Of a stretch of DNA of 64,000 nucleotides, positions 1 through 6,698 are shown one piece after another; positions within the stretch are counted from its first letter, which is position 1, and each line of letters starts with the position of its first letter. A program made the translations under genes and the position numbers. The stretch comes from Flavobacterium eburneipallidum (GTDB lineage: Bacteria > Bacteroidota > Bacteroidia > Flavobacteriales > Flavobacteriaceae): NCBI RefSeq assembly GCF_027111355.2, contig NZ_CP114291.2, positions 2,976,001 through 3,040,000 on the forward strand, read 5' to 3'. The notes beneath the pieces were generated by a model, which did not search any database, had not been told where the DNA came from, and saw only the letters and a program-made list of their open reading frames with translations.

Positions 1-1086
1 TCGACAGTAAGTCATGAACTTCGAACACCACTCAACGCCATCAACGGAATTACCCACTTGCTCTTGGAAGAAAAACCAAAGAAATCCCAAATGCATTATC
101 TGGAATCTTTACAATTTTCTGGAAACTACCTAACGAATTTTATCAATGATATTCTCGAAATCAACAAAATAGATTCCAGTAAGGCACAAGTAGAAAACAC
201 AAATTTTAACCTCAAATTATTAATAGAGAATATCCAAAATTCTTTAAAAGAATTGGCTTCAGAAAACAATAACTATTTTCATCTCGAAATTGACGAAAAT
301 ATTCCAGACTATTTGATAGGTGACCCTACCAAATTATCACAAATATTAATGAATTTGATTAATAACGCCTTAAAGTTTACACATGACGGAAGTGTTTGTG
401 TGACTACAAAACTCATTTCGCTAGAAGATAAAAAAACCCTCATATACTTTGAAGTTAAAGACAGCGGAATAGGAATTCCAGAAGACAAACTAGTCAGTGT
501 CTTTGATAGTTTCTCTCAAGGATCGGTAGATATTAACAGAAAATATGGCGGAACAGGTTTAGGACTAACTATCGTGAGAAAACTTGTAAATATTTTGGGG
601 GGCGAAATACAACTCGAAAGCATCGTTAACAAAGGCTCTACTTTTAAATTTGAATTACCATTTGAAGAAACTGAAAAACCAGTTAAAAAAGTGGATAAAA
701 AAATCAAACTAGATAATGATTTAAGCCTAATCAATAAAAAGATATTAGTAGTTGAAGACAACAAAATCAACCAAATGATTTCTAAAAAAATGCTGGAGAA
801 CAAAGGTGTTTCTTGCGAAATTATTGATAATGGTGAGGACGCAATAGAAGCAATCCGAAACAACAAATTTGATATGATTTTGATGGACGTACATCTTCCT
901 GGAATAAACGGAACAATAGCTACTGAAAAAATAAGAAAATTCAATACAAAAACTCCAATTATTGCTCTTACGGCAATTTCTTTGAACGAAAATAGAGAAA
1001 TGCTGCTGTCTTATGGAATGAACGATGTGATCACAAAACCTTTTGTACCTGATGATTTTTATTCTATTATTTCAAAACACATATAA
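1..1086 (+). CDS. Hybrid sensor histidine kinase, C-terminal part (5' end outside window)
   Basis: The reading frame is already open at base 1 and begins inside the phospho-acceptor helix: SHELRTPLNAI (bases 10-42) is the HisKA H-box. It continues with the ATP-binding domain (N-box NLINNALKFT, G1 DSGIGI, G2 GTGLGLTI), a Lys-rich linker, and a receiver domain from about base 745 with the phospho-acceptor Asp in ILMDVHLPG and the conserved Lys in ITKPF. It therefore autophosphorylates and passes phosphate to its own receiver. The sensor part and any upstream partner lie outside the window, so the signal cannot be read. It is convergent with lpxK. No separate start should be placed inside the window. 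Confidence 0.93.
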   Translation, partial: STVSHELRTPLNAINGITHLLLEEKPKKSQMHYLESLQFSGNYLTNFINDILEINKIDSSKAQVENTNFNLKLLIENIQNSLKELASENNNYFHLEIDENIPDYLIGDPTKLSQILMNLINNALKFTHDGSVCVTTKLISLEDKKTLIYFEVKDSGIGIPEDKLVSVFDSFSQGSVDINRKYGGTGLGLTIVRKLVNILGGEIQLESIVNKGSTFKFELPFEETEKPVKKVDKKIKLDNDLSLINKKILVVEDNKINQMISKKMLENKGVSCEIIDNGEDAIEAIRNNKFDMILMDVHLPGINGTIATEKIRKFNTKTPIIALTAISLNENREMLLSYGMNDVITKPFVPDDFYSIISKHI

Positions 1087-1109
1087 AACTAAAAATCACT
1101 TTCGTTTCA

Positions 1110-2156
1110 TTATACCTTTTCCACAAAATTTAAAATCGTTTTATCCAATTTTTCATTTAACGAAAGGAAGGAACTTTTTATTGGCAAATAATACAATTGT
1201 TCGCTAAAAATACTATCTTTTAATCGAACAAAATCTTTTTCAGTAGTTATAATTATCTTATTTTGAGCTTTATTTTTAATCTCCAATAAATCATTTTCTG
1301 CAAAATGATGGTGATCTGGATAAACCAATTTTTCATCGTTTTCATTCTGCAAATGAGCAAAAAACGGATCTGGTTTTGCAATTCCTGCCAAAAGTAATTT
1401 ATCTAACGTTTTGATTTCACTAACAGGAATAGATTTTTCTACTGAATAAATCGATTCATCATAATCAATATAAGAAAAATACAATTCTTGACTAGAAGCC
1501 AATTGCAATTGGGTTGCAATTTTACTTTGTTCAATCAACGAAAGATTGGGCGGACATTTAGTAACAATCACAACATTGGCTCTTTTGGCTCCGCTCCTGC
1601 TCTCCCGCAAATTTCCCGTTGGTAACATAAAATCATCCGAATATAAATCGCCATAAGAAGTTAGCAGAATATAAAAACCTGCCTTAACTTTTCGGTGTTG
1701 AAAAGCATCGTCAAGCAAAATAACGTCTGGTTTAGCTTCGCTCTGTTCGGCTATGCCTCGGGTTTGAGGTTGAGAAAGCAGTTTTTCTATACCGTTTTTT
1801 CTATCGGCATCAACAGCTACTTGAATATTTTTGAATTTTTGATAAAACTGAAAAGGTTCATCACCTAGAATTCTGGCATTAGAATTGGAATCAGCCAAAA
1901 CAAAACCTTCGGATTGTCTTTTATATCCACGGCTTAAAGTAGCCACTTTGTATTTTGGTGAAAGCAACCGAATTAAATATTCAATTTGGGGAGTTTTGCC
2001 AGTTCCGCCAACGCTTAAATTTCCAACTGCAATAATTGGAATGTCGAAAGAATGGGATTCAAGAATTCCTTTATCAAAAAGAAAATTCCGAATACTGGTA
2101 ATGAATCCGTATAAAATAGCAAATGGGAAAAGTATTTTTCGAAGAAAATGTATCAT
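1110..2156 (-). CDS. lpxK: Tetraacyldisaccharide 4'-kinase LpxK
   Basis: LpxK phosphorylates the lipid A disaccharide at the 4' position at the inner membrane, an essential step of lipid A synthesis. An N-terminal hydrophobic helix (residues 5-24) precedes the P-loop NLSVGGTGKTP near residue 47 and the family motif LLDDAFQHRKV near residue 150. At 348 aa it is of normal length except for about 12 extra residues, TRGIAEQSEAKP, just before PDVILLDDAFQ (see the repeat at 1728-1763). The ATG at 2156 shares one base with the TAA of the upstream toxin gene, so translation is probably coupled to the toxin-antitoxin pair. Confidence 0.95.
   Translation of the reverse strand: MIHFLRKILFPFAILYGFITSIRNFLFDKGILESHSFDIPIIAVGNLSVGGTGKTPQIEYLIRLLSPKYKVATLSRGYKRQSEGFVLADSNSNARILGDEPFQFYQKFKNIQVAVDADRKNGIEKLLSQPQTRGIAEQSEAKPDVILLDDAFQHRKVKAGFYILLTSYGDLYSDDFMLPTGNLRESRSGAKRANVVIVTKCPPNLSLIEQSKIATQLQLASSQELYFSYIDYDESIYSVEKSIPVSEIKTLDKLLLAGIAKPDPFFAHLQNENDEKLVYPDHHHFAENDLLEIKNKAQNKIIITTEKDFVRLKDSIFSEQLYYLPIKSSFLSLNEKLDKTILNFVEKV
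1728..1763 (-). repeat. Intragenic 36-bp element, copy A (inside lpxK)
   Basis: On the minus strand this segment encodes TRGIAEQSEAKP. It matches 30 of 36 bases with 31426-31461 inside argS, which encodes TRGGAELSGANP in the same reading frame. It sits between a variable linker and the conserved PDVILLDD motif, so it looks inserted rather than ancestral. GC is well above that of the surrounding gene. Confidence 0.7.
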
Positions 2157-2437
2157 TATTTATCAGAATAGTGTCCCATTGCGGAAATGACATCAACAAT
2201 AACCAAATCGTCATCAACCGTATAAATCAACCTGTCTTTTGGATTAATTTGTCTTGACCAAAAACCCGATAAATTTTCCTTTAATGCTTCTGGTTTCCCT
2301 ACTCCGGTATATGGCGTTTCAGAAAGTTCTTGCAATATTTTTGCAATTTTTTTGATACTGGCTTGGTTTCCAGATTTTAAATGTTGTCCTATTTGCTTTT
2401 TTGCAAGATCTGTTATTTCAACCCTAAACTTCCCCAT
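2156..2437 (-). CDS. YoeB/Txe-family mRNA interferase toxin
   Basis: This 93-aa protein has the RelE/YoeB fold signature. GKPEALK supplies Glu50, FWSRQINPKDRLIY supplies Arg69, and the C-terminus GHYSDK supplies His89 and Tyr90, which correspond to the YoeB catalytic residues. YoeB toxins cleave mRNA on the ribosome. Its start overlaps the end of the upstream antitoxin by 25 bp, and its stop overlaps the lpxK start (TAATG). All the expected active-site residues are present, so it may be active. The symbol is left blank because the exact subfamily (YoeB versus Txe) was not verified. Confidence 0.88.
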   Translation of the reverse strand: MGKFRVEITDLAKKQIGQHLKSGNQASIKKIAKILQELSETPYTGVGKPEALKENLSGFWSRQINPKDRLIYTVDDDLVIVDVISAMGHYSDK

Positions 2438-2661
2438 ACATCATTTGGATCTACCACAGTTCTTTTTGTGCTTTTTTGTGCTTTTTTTACCATCGCAACA
2501 AATTCAGGATTATATATGTTTTCTGTTGCAGTTTTTGCATTTTTAGTCCCAGACTCAATAATTTCAACATCCTTTTCATCATCAAAAAAGGTTTTTGCAA
2601 ACTCAAGAAAAGCTTTGCCTTTTTTTGAACTCTCGTTAATTTTTATAGTTAGTGTTGTCAT
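2413..2661 (-). CDS. Putative antitoxin of the YoeB-type module
   Basis: This 82-aa protein starts MTTLTIKINESSKKGKAFLEF and lies directly before, and overlaps, the YoeB-type toxin. The N-terminus is a beta-strand and helix pattern typical of small DNA-binding antitoxins, with a charged, flexible C-terminal half suited to toxin wrapping. It is not a recognisable YefM. The Bacteroidota often pair YoeB-like toxins with short unnamed proteins of this kind. I chose the ATG at 2661 over the upstream one at 2691 because the longer version would run over the -7 promoter element at 2681-2688. Function is inferred from position. Confidence 0.72.
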   Translation of the reverse strand: MTTLTIKINESSKKGKAFLEFAKTFFDDEKDVEIIESGTKNAKTATENIYNPEFVAMVKKAQKSTKRTVVDPNDVWGSLGLK

Positions 2662-2680
2662 AACAATTGCTTTTGATTTA

Positions 2681-2688
2681 CAAATATA
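2681..2688 (-). promoter_or_regulatory. -7 promoter element of the toxin-antitoxin/lpxK transcript
   Basis: The minus strand reads TATATTTG, an exact match to the Flavobacterium TAnnTTTG element, 19 nt before the antitoxin ATG at 2661. No clear TTG -33 box is seen. It is probably the promoter for antitoxin, toxin and lpxK together. Confidence 0.55.
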
Positions 2689-2760
2689 CAAAATTCATGT
2701 AGGATACATTTTAAAGTTGACTGCTTTATTCGTTAATTTGTTTATTCGAAAAAAGTAAAA

Positions 2761-3855
2761 ATGATTATAAAAGAAATCCTTTCCGTACTGGAAGAAATGG
2801 CACCACTCGCCTATGCCGAAGATTTTGACAATGTAGGTTTATTGGTTGGAGATCAAAACCTAGAAGCCACAGGAGTTTTAGTATGCCACGATGCTTTAGA
2901 AAACGTAATTGACGAAGCGATTGCCAAAAAATGTAATTTGGTGGTTTGTTTTCATCCCATATTATTTTCAGGATTAAAAAAAATCACAGGCAAAAACTAT
3001 GTAGAGCGTTCCATCATCAAAGCCATTAAAAATGATATTGCTATTTATGCCGTTCACACCGCATTGGACAATCATCAAAATGGTGTGAATAAAATATTTT
3101 GTGACGCTTTGGGTTTGACTAATACCAAAATCCTAATTCCAAAATCGAATTTTATTCGAAAGTTAATCACTTACACCGTTCCCGAAAATGCCGATAAAGT
3201 TCGAAATGCTTTGTTTGGAGCTGGCGCAGGAACAATAGGAAATTATGATAGTTGTAGTTTCAATTCCGAAGGTTTTTTTACCTTCAAAGGGAATGAAAAT
3301 AGTAATCCAGTCATTGGTGAGAAAGGAAAATTACACACTGGAAATGAAATCAAAATAGAAGTAGTTTTTGAAAAACATCTTGAAAATAAAATTATAAAAG
3401 CACTTTTTAACAGTCATATTTACGAAGAAGTAGCTTATGAAATTTATGATTTACAGAATAAAAATCAAAACATTGGATTAGGAATGATTGGCGATCTAAA
3501 TGTACCAATGAAAGAAAAGGAATTTCTGAATTTTGTAAAAGACAAAATGCTGGCAGATGGCATTAGACATAGTGCCTTTTTAGATAAACCAATAAAAAAA
3601 GTAGCTGTTTTAGGAGGTTCGGGGAGTTTTGCTATAAAAAATGCGATTCAGGCTGGAGCCGATGTTTTTTTGACAGCAGATTTGAAGTATCATCAATTTT
3701 ATGAAGCTGAAAATCAGTTACTTTTAGCCGATATTGGACATTTTGAAAGCGAACGCTATACAAAAAATTATATTGTTGATTTTCTTCGGAAAAAAATCCT
3801 TAATTTTGCAATCGTTTTATCAGAAGAAAATACAAATCCAGTTAAGTACTTATAG
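2761..3855 (+). CDS. Nif3-like dinuclear metal centre protein
   Basis: This is a NIF3/YbgI-family protein (364 aa), in the long form with a middle insert domain of the kind seen in B. subtilis YqfO. The N-terminal half has the metal-ligand motifs CFHPILFSG and VHTALDNHQNG. The C-terminal half has GGSGSFAI and DIGHFESE, which supply further ligands. Members form hexameric rings with two metals per subunit. The physiological role is uncertain; GTP cyclohydrolase I-type-2 annotations are not well supported. The gene lies divergently from the toxin-antitoxin operon and directly before the zinc-ribbon-family gene, a pairing that is common in bacteria. Confidence 0.92.
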   Translation: MIIKEILSVLEEMAPLAYAEDFDNVGLLVGDQNLEATGVLVCHDALENVIDEAIAKKCNLVVCFHPILFSGLKKITGKNYVERSIIKAIKNDIAIYAVHTALDNHQNGVNKIFCDALGLTNTKILIPKSNFIRKLITYTVPENADKVRNALFGAGAGTIGNYDSCSFNSEGFFTFKGNENSNPVIGEKGKLHTGNEIKIEVVFEKHLENKIIKALFNSHIYEEVAYEIYDLQNKNQNIGLGMIGDLNVPMKEKEFLNFVKDKMLADGIRHSAFLDKPIKKVAVLGGSGSFAIKNAIQAGADVFLTADLKYHQFYEAENQLLLADIGHFESERYTKNYIVDFLRKKILNFAIVLSEENTNPVKYL

Positions 3856-3865
3856 ATTAGAATAT

Positions 3866-4645
3866 ATGACGACTACAAAAGAATTGAGTGTTGAAGACAA
3901 ATTAAGAGCAATTTACGATTTACAATTGATTGACTCTAGAATTGACGAAATTAGAAACGTAAGAGGCGAACTTCCTCTTGAAGTAGAAGATTTAGAAGAT
4001 GAAGTTGCAGGTTTAAGCACACGTTCAGAAAAATTGAAAAGTGAACTTGAAACTATCGAAGAACTTATCAAGGTAAAGAAAAACTCAATTGATGAGCACA
4101 AAGAATCTATTAAAAAATACACCAAACAACAAGAAAGTGTACGTAACAATAGAGAATTCAACTCATTAACTAAAGAAGTTGAATTTCAAGAATTGGAAAT
4201 TCAATTAGCAGAAAAGCAAATTAAAGAGATGAAAGCTTCTATCGAGCATAAAAAAGCAGTCATTGCTGAATCAAAAGAGCGATTAGAAACAAAATCAAAT
4301 CACTTGAAACATAAAAAATCAGAATTAGACGCTATTATGTCTGAAACTGAAAAAGAAGAAACCTATTTATCTGAAAAATCAGCTGAATTTAGAGAAGGCA
4401 TAGAAGAGCGTTTATTAGCTGCTTATGATAGAATTCGTTCTAGCGTTCGCAACGGATTAGCAGTAGTTTCTATCGAAAGAGGAGCGTCTGCTGGATCGTT
4501 TTTCACTATTCCACCACAAACACAAGTTGAAATTGCTGCTAGAAAAAAAATCATCACTGATGAGCATTCTGGAAGAATTTTGGTTGACAGCGTTTTGGCT
4601 GAAGAAGAAAAAGAAAAAATGGAACAGCTTTTTGCTAAATTCTAA
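3866..4645 (+). CDS. Coiled-coil zinc-ribbon family (DUF164-type) protein lacking the zinc cysteines
   Basis: The protein has 259 aa: a long antiparallel coiled coil (about residues 20-170) followed by the remnant of the C4 zinc ribbon. In the family, the ribbon reads roughly GACxGC, then CxxCGRIL. Here the matching positions read GASAGSFF and TDEHSGRIL, so all four Cys are replaced while the flanking scaffold (IPPQ, EIAARKKI, SGRILVD) is kept. The start is the ATG at 3866; an upstream in-frame ATG at 3734 would lie inside nif3. It sits 10 bp after nif3, is probably cotranscribed with it, and ends at a strong terminator. Family relatives act in the cell envelope or bind nucleic acid; the role here is unknown. 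Confidence 0.85.
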   Translation: MTTTKELSVEDKLRAIYDLQLIDSRIDEIRNVRGELPLEVEDLEDEVAGLSTRSEKLKSELETIEELIKVKKNSIDEHKESIKKYTKQQESVRNNREFNSLTKEVEFQELEIQLAEKQIKEMKASIEHKKAVIAESKERLETKSNHLKHKKSELDAIMSETEKEETYLSEKSAEFREGIEERLLAAYDRIRSSVRNGLAVVSIERGASAGSFFTIPPQTQVEIAARKKIITDEHSGRILVDSVLAEEEKEKMEQLFAKF

Positions 4646-4653
4646 AAATAGTT

Positions 4654-4682
4654 AAGTCCCGATACACATCGGGACTTTTTTT
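4654..4682 (+). terminator. Rho-independent terminator after the nif3/zinc-ribbon genes
   Basis: A perfect 10-bp stem AAGTCCCGAT / ATCGGGACTT with a 4-nt loop is followed by a T run. It lies 8 bp after the stop codon at 4645. Confidence 0.9.
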
Positions 4683-4746
4683 ATATTATATTTAAGTCTG
4701 CTATGCAGGCTTTTATTTTTTGGTGTCGTTAAGGAACAAACTATTT

Positions 4747-5604
4747 ATGAAAAAAGTACTTTATTTTTTGTTAACCAAATCCATTGGATTCAATATTAAC
4801 CTGTTGAGTTTTTTATTTCCAGAAAAAGCCATTCAAATGGCTCATGGCTATTTCAGTGAGCCACGAAAAGGAAAATTCACCAAAGAAGCACTCCCTAAAA
4901 CCTTGCAAAGTGCCGATTTTGAAACTATTCATTACAATGGAGACACGATTCAAACTTATATCTGGAAAGGAAACGAAACCGTAGTTTTACTCATTCACGG
5001 TTGGGAAAGCAATTCTTCCAGATGGAAAAAATTGTTGCCGTATTTAAAAAAATCAGGTAGTACGATTGTGGCTATTGATGGTCCAGCCCAAGGATTATCG
5101 AGTGGCAAGGAATTTACCATTCCAAAATATGCCGAGTTCATAGATATTGTCGTTCAAAAATACCAACCCAACTATATTATTGGTCATTCGATGGGCGGAA
5201 AAACAAGTTTGTATTATCAATTCAAATATCAAAATCCTAACGTACAAAAAATGGTGATTCTGGGTGCGCCAAGTGATTTCAATATTATCTTGAACAACTT
5301 CACTAAATTATTGAGTTTGAATACTAAAATGACAAAAGCTCTATCCGATAAATATACTGCCATTTTAAATCAGAATTTGAGCGAATTTAGTGGTGCTGCA
5401 TTTGCTTCAAAAATTAATGTAAAAGGGTTCTTGGCTCATGATGTTGAAGACACTATCGTATTATTTAAGGAAGGAGAAAAAATAGCGGACTCTTGGAAAG
5501 ATGTTCAATTTACGGAAACCAAAGGCTTGGGACATAAACTTCACGATGATAATTTGTATCAAAAAGTGTATGCTTTTTTGTTTGAAACAGAAACATTAGT
5601 TTAA
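4747..5604 (+). CDS. Alpha/beta-fold hydrolase
   Basis: This 285-aa protein of the alpha/beta hydrolase superfamily has LLIHGWESNS (oxyanion-hole region, residues 81-90), the nucleophile elbow GHSMGG with Ser148, and a late His in GLGHKLHDD. The N-terminus carries a short hydrophobic stretch but no clear cleavable signal. The substrate cannot be read from sequence. The ATG at 4747 (MKKVLYFLL) is preferred over a TTG at 4720, which would add nine unconserved-looking residues. It stands alone between a terminator and the rluF promoter. Confidence 0.85.
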   Translation: MKKVLYFLLTKSIGFNINLLSFLFPEKAIQMAHGYFSEPRKGKFTKEALPKTLQSADFETIHYNGDTIQTYIWKGNETVVLLIHGWESNSSRWKKLLPYLKKSGSTIVAIDGPAQGLSSGKEFTIPKYAEFIDIVVQKYQPNYIIGHSMGGKTSLYYQFKYQNPNVQKMVILGAPSDFNIILNNFTKLLSLNTKMTKALSDKYTAILNQNLSEFSGAAFASKINVKGFLAHDVEDTIVLFKEGEKIADSWKDVQFTETKGLGHKLHDDNLYQKVYAFLFETETLV

Positions 5605-5625
5605 AAATCACCAAAAATATTTGAT

Positions 5626-5633
5626 TACTTTTG
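5626..5633 (+). promoter_or_regulatory. -7 promoter element, rluF
   Basis: TACTTTTG matches TAnnTTTG exactly and ends 4 nt before the ATG at 5638. With a start point about 5-7 nt downstream, the mRNA would begin at or next to the start codon, i.e. leaderless. No good -33 TTG is seen. Confidence 0.55.
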
Positions 5634-5637
5634 CACT

Positions 5638-6456
5638 ATGGAAGAAAATCTAAAACGTCTTAATAAATTCATCGGAGAAACAGGCTTTTGCTCTCGTCGT
5701 GAAGCGGATAAAATCATTGAAGAAGGTCGTGTAACCATCAACGGAGTTGTTCCTGAATTGGGGACGAAAGTATCTCCAGATGACGAGGTTCGAATTGATG
5801 GCAAGTTAATCCGTGAGAAAAAAGAAAAACCGATTTATTTGGCTTTTAATAAACCCGTTGGTATTGAGTGTACTACCAACTTGGACGTTCGTGATAATAT
5901 TGTTGATTACATCAATTATCCAACACGTATTTTTCCTATTGGAAGATTAGACAAAGCCAGTGAAGGGTTGATTTTTATGACTAACGACGGTGATATTGTC
6001 AACAAAATTCTTCGTGCCAGAAACAATCACGAAAAAGAATATACGGTAACGGTCAACAAACTGATAACCGACCGTTTTATCGAAAAAATGAGTAATGGTG
6101 TTCCCATTTTAGACACCGTTACACGAAAATGTAAAGTAGAAAAAATCAGTTCTACAACCTTTAAAATCATCTTAACCCAAGGTTTAAACCGTCAAATTCG
6201 TAGAATGTGCGAATATTTGGGTTATGAAGTTACTGCTTTGAAACGCATTCGAATTATCAATATTTCATTGGATGTTCCCGTGGGAAGATTTCGTGATTTG
6301 ACCGATGCTGAAATAAAAGAATTGAATGCTTTAATCGAACCTTCGAGCAAAACCGAAGAAGCCAGTTTGCCAAAGCCCGAAAAAATTGAAACTCCAAGAA
6401 AAAGAACCGAATTCATCAAAAGAGATGATCCGAGGTTTAAAAGAGGTACGAGGTAA
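5638..6456 (+). CDS. rluF: 23S rRNA pseudouridine synthase, RluB/RluF type
   Basis: This 272-aa enzyme is expected to isomerise one uridine in 23S rRNA. It has an N-terminal S4 RNA-binding domain (residues 6-55, RLNKFIGETGFCSRREAD) and a catalytic domain with the conserved GRLDKASEGL loop, in which Asp105 is the catalytic residue. GLNRQIRRMCEYLGY is the usual C-terminal signature. The last 40 residues are a Lys/Glu/Pro-rich tail. RluF rather than RluB is chosen on overall look (NKPVGIECTT), and the exact target base is inferred. It is convergent with the TonB-dependent receptor across an inverted-repeat element. Confidence 0.88.
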   Translation: MEENLKRLNKFIGETGFCSRREADKIIEEGRVTINGVVPELGTKVSPDDEVRIDGKLIREKKEKPIYLAFNKPVGIECTTNLDVRDNIVDYINYPTRIFPIGRLDKASEGLIFMTNDGDIVNKILRARNNHEKEYTVTVNKLITDRFIEKMSNGVPILDTVTRKCKVEKISSTTFKIILTQGLNRQIRRMCEYLGYEVTALKRIRIINISLDVPVGRFRDLTDAEIKELNALIEPSSKTEEASLPKPEKIETPRKRTEFIKRDDPRFKRGTR

Positions 6457-6458
6457 AA

Positions 6459-6672
6459 AATACGAGGTACGAATTAGGGTATTCACTTTTAGAAAATTAC
6501 TGCAGATTCGCAGATTTTAAAATAAATCAGAACTATTTTATTGCACTAATTCAAAAATCAGTGTTAATTTTATCTAATTTATGTTGTGAAAATCAGCGAA
6601 TCAGCGGTGTTTTTTAATTTAGAATTTCTTCGGTTTTAAAGCGAATGCCCTATGTAATTCGCACCTCGTATT
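6459..6672. repeat. Nested imperfect inverted-repeat element between convergent genes
   Basis: The outer arms are 6459-6484 (ATACGAGGTACGAATTAGGG) and 6643-6672 (its imperfect complement, ending CACCTCGTATT). The inner arms are 6500-6515 (CTGCAGATTCGCAGAT) and 6592-6607 (ATCAGCGAATCAGCGG). The element fills almost the whole 242-bp gap between rluF and the receptor gene. I see no open frame in it. It looks like a short non-coding Flavobacterium intergenic repeat. Confidence 0.6.
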
Positions 6673-6698
6673 TCTAACCTTTCATTTCGTACTTTGAA

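Noticed and set aside
516..944. 142-residue minus-strand ORF inside the histidine kinase
   Set aside because: The kinase and receiver motifs on the + strand are unmistakable; the opposite frame is a shadow.
1581..1620. Third copy of the lpxK/argS intragenic element (GGCTCCGCTCCTGCTC)
   Set aside because: It encodes the conserved LpxK stretch ESRSGAKRANVVIVTKCP and shares only the GGCTCCGCT word.
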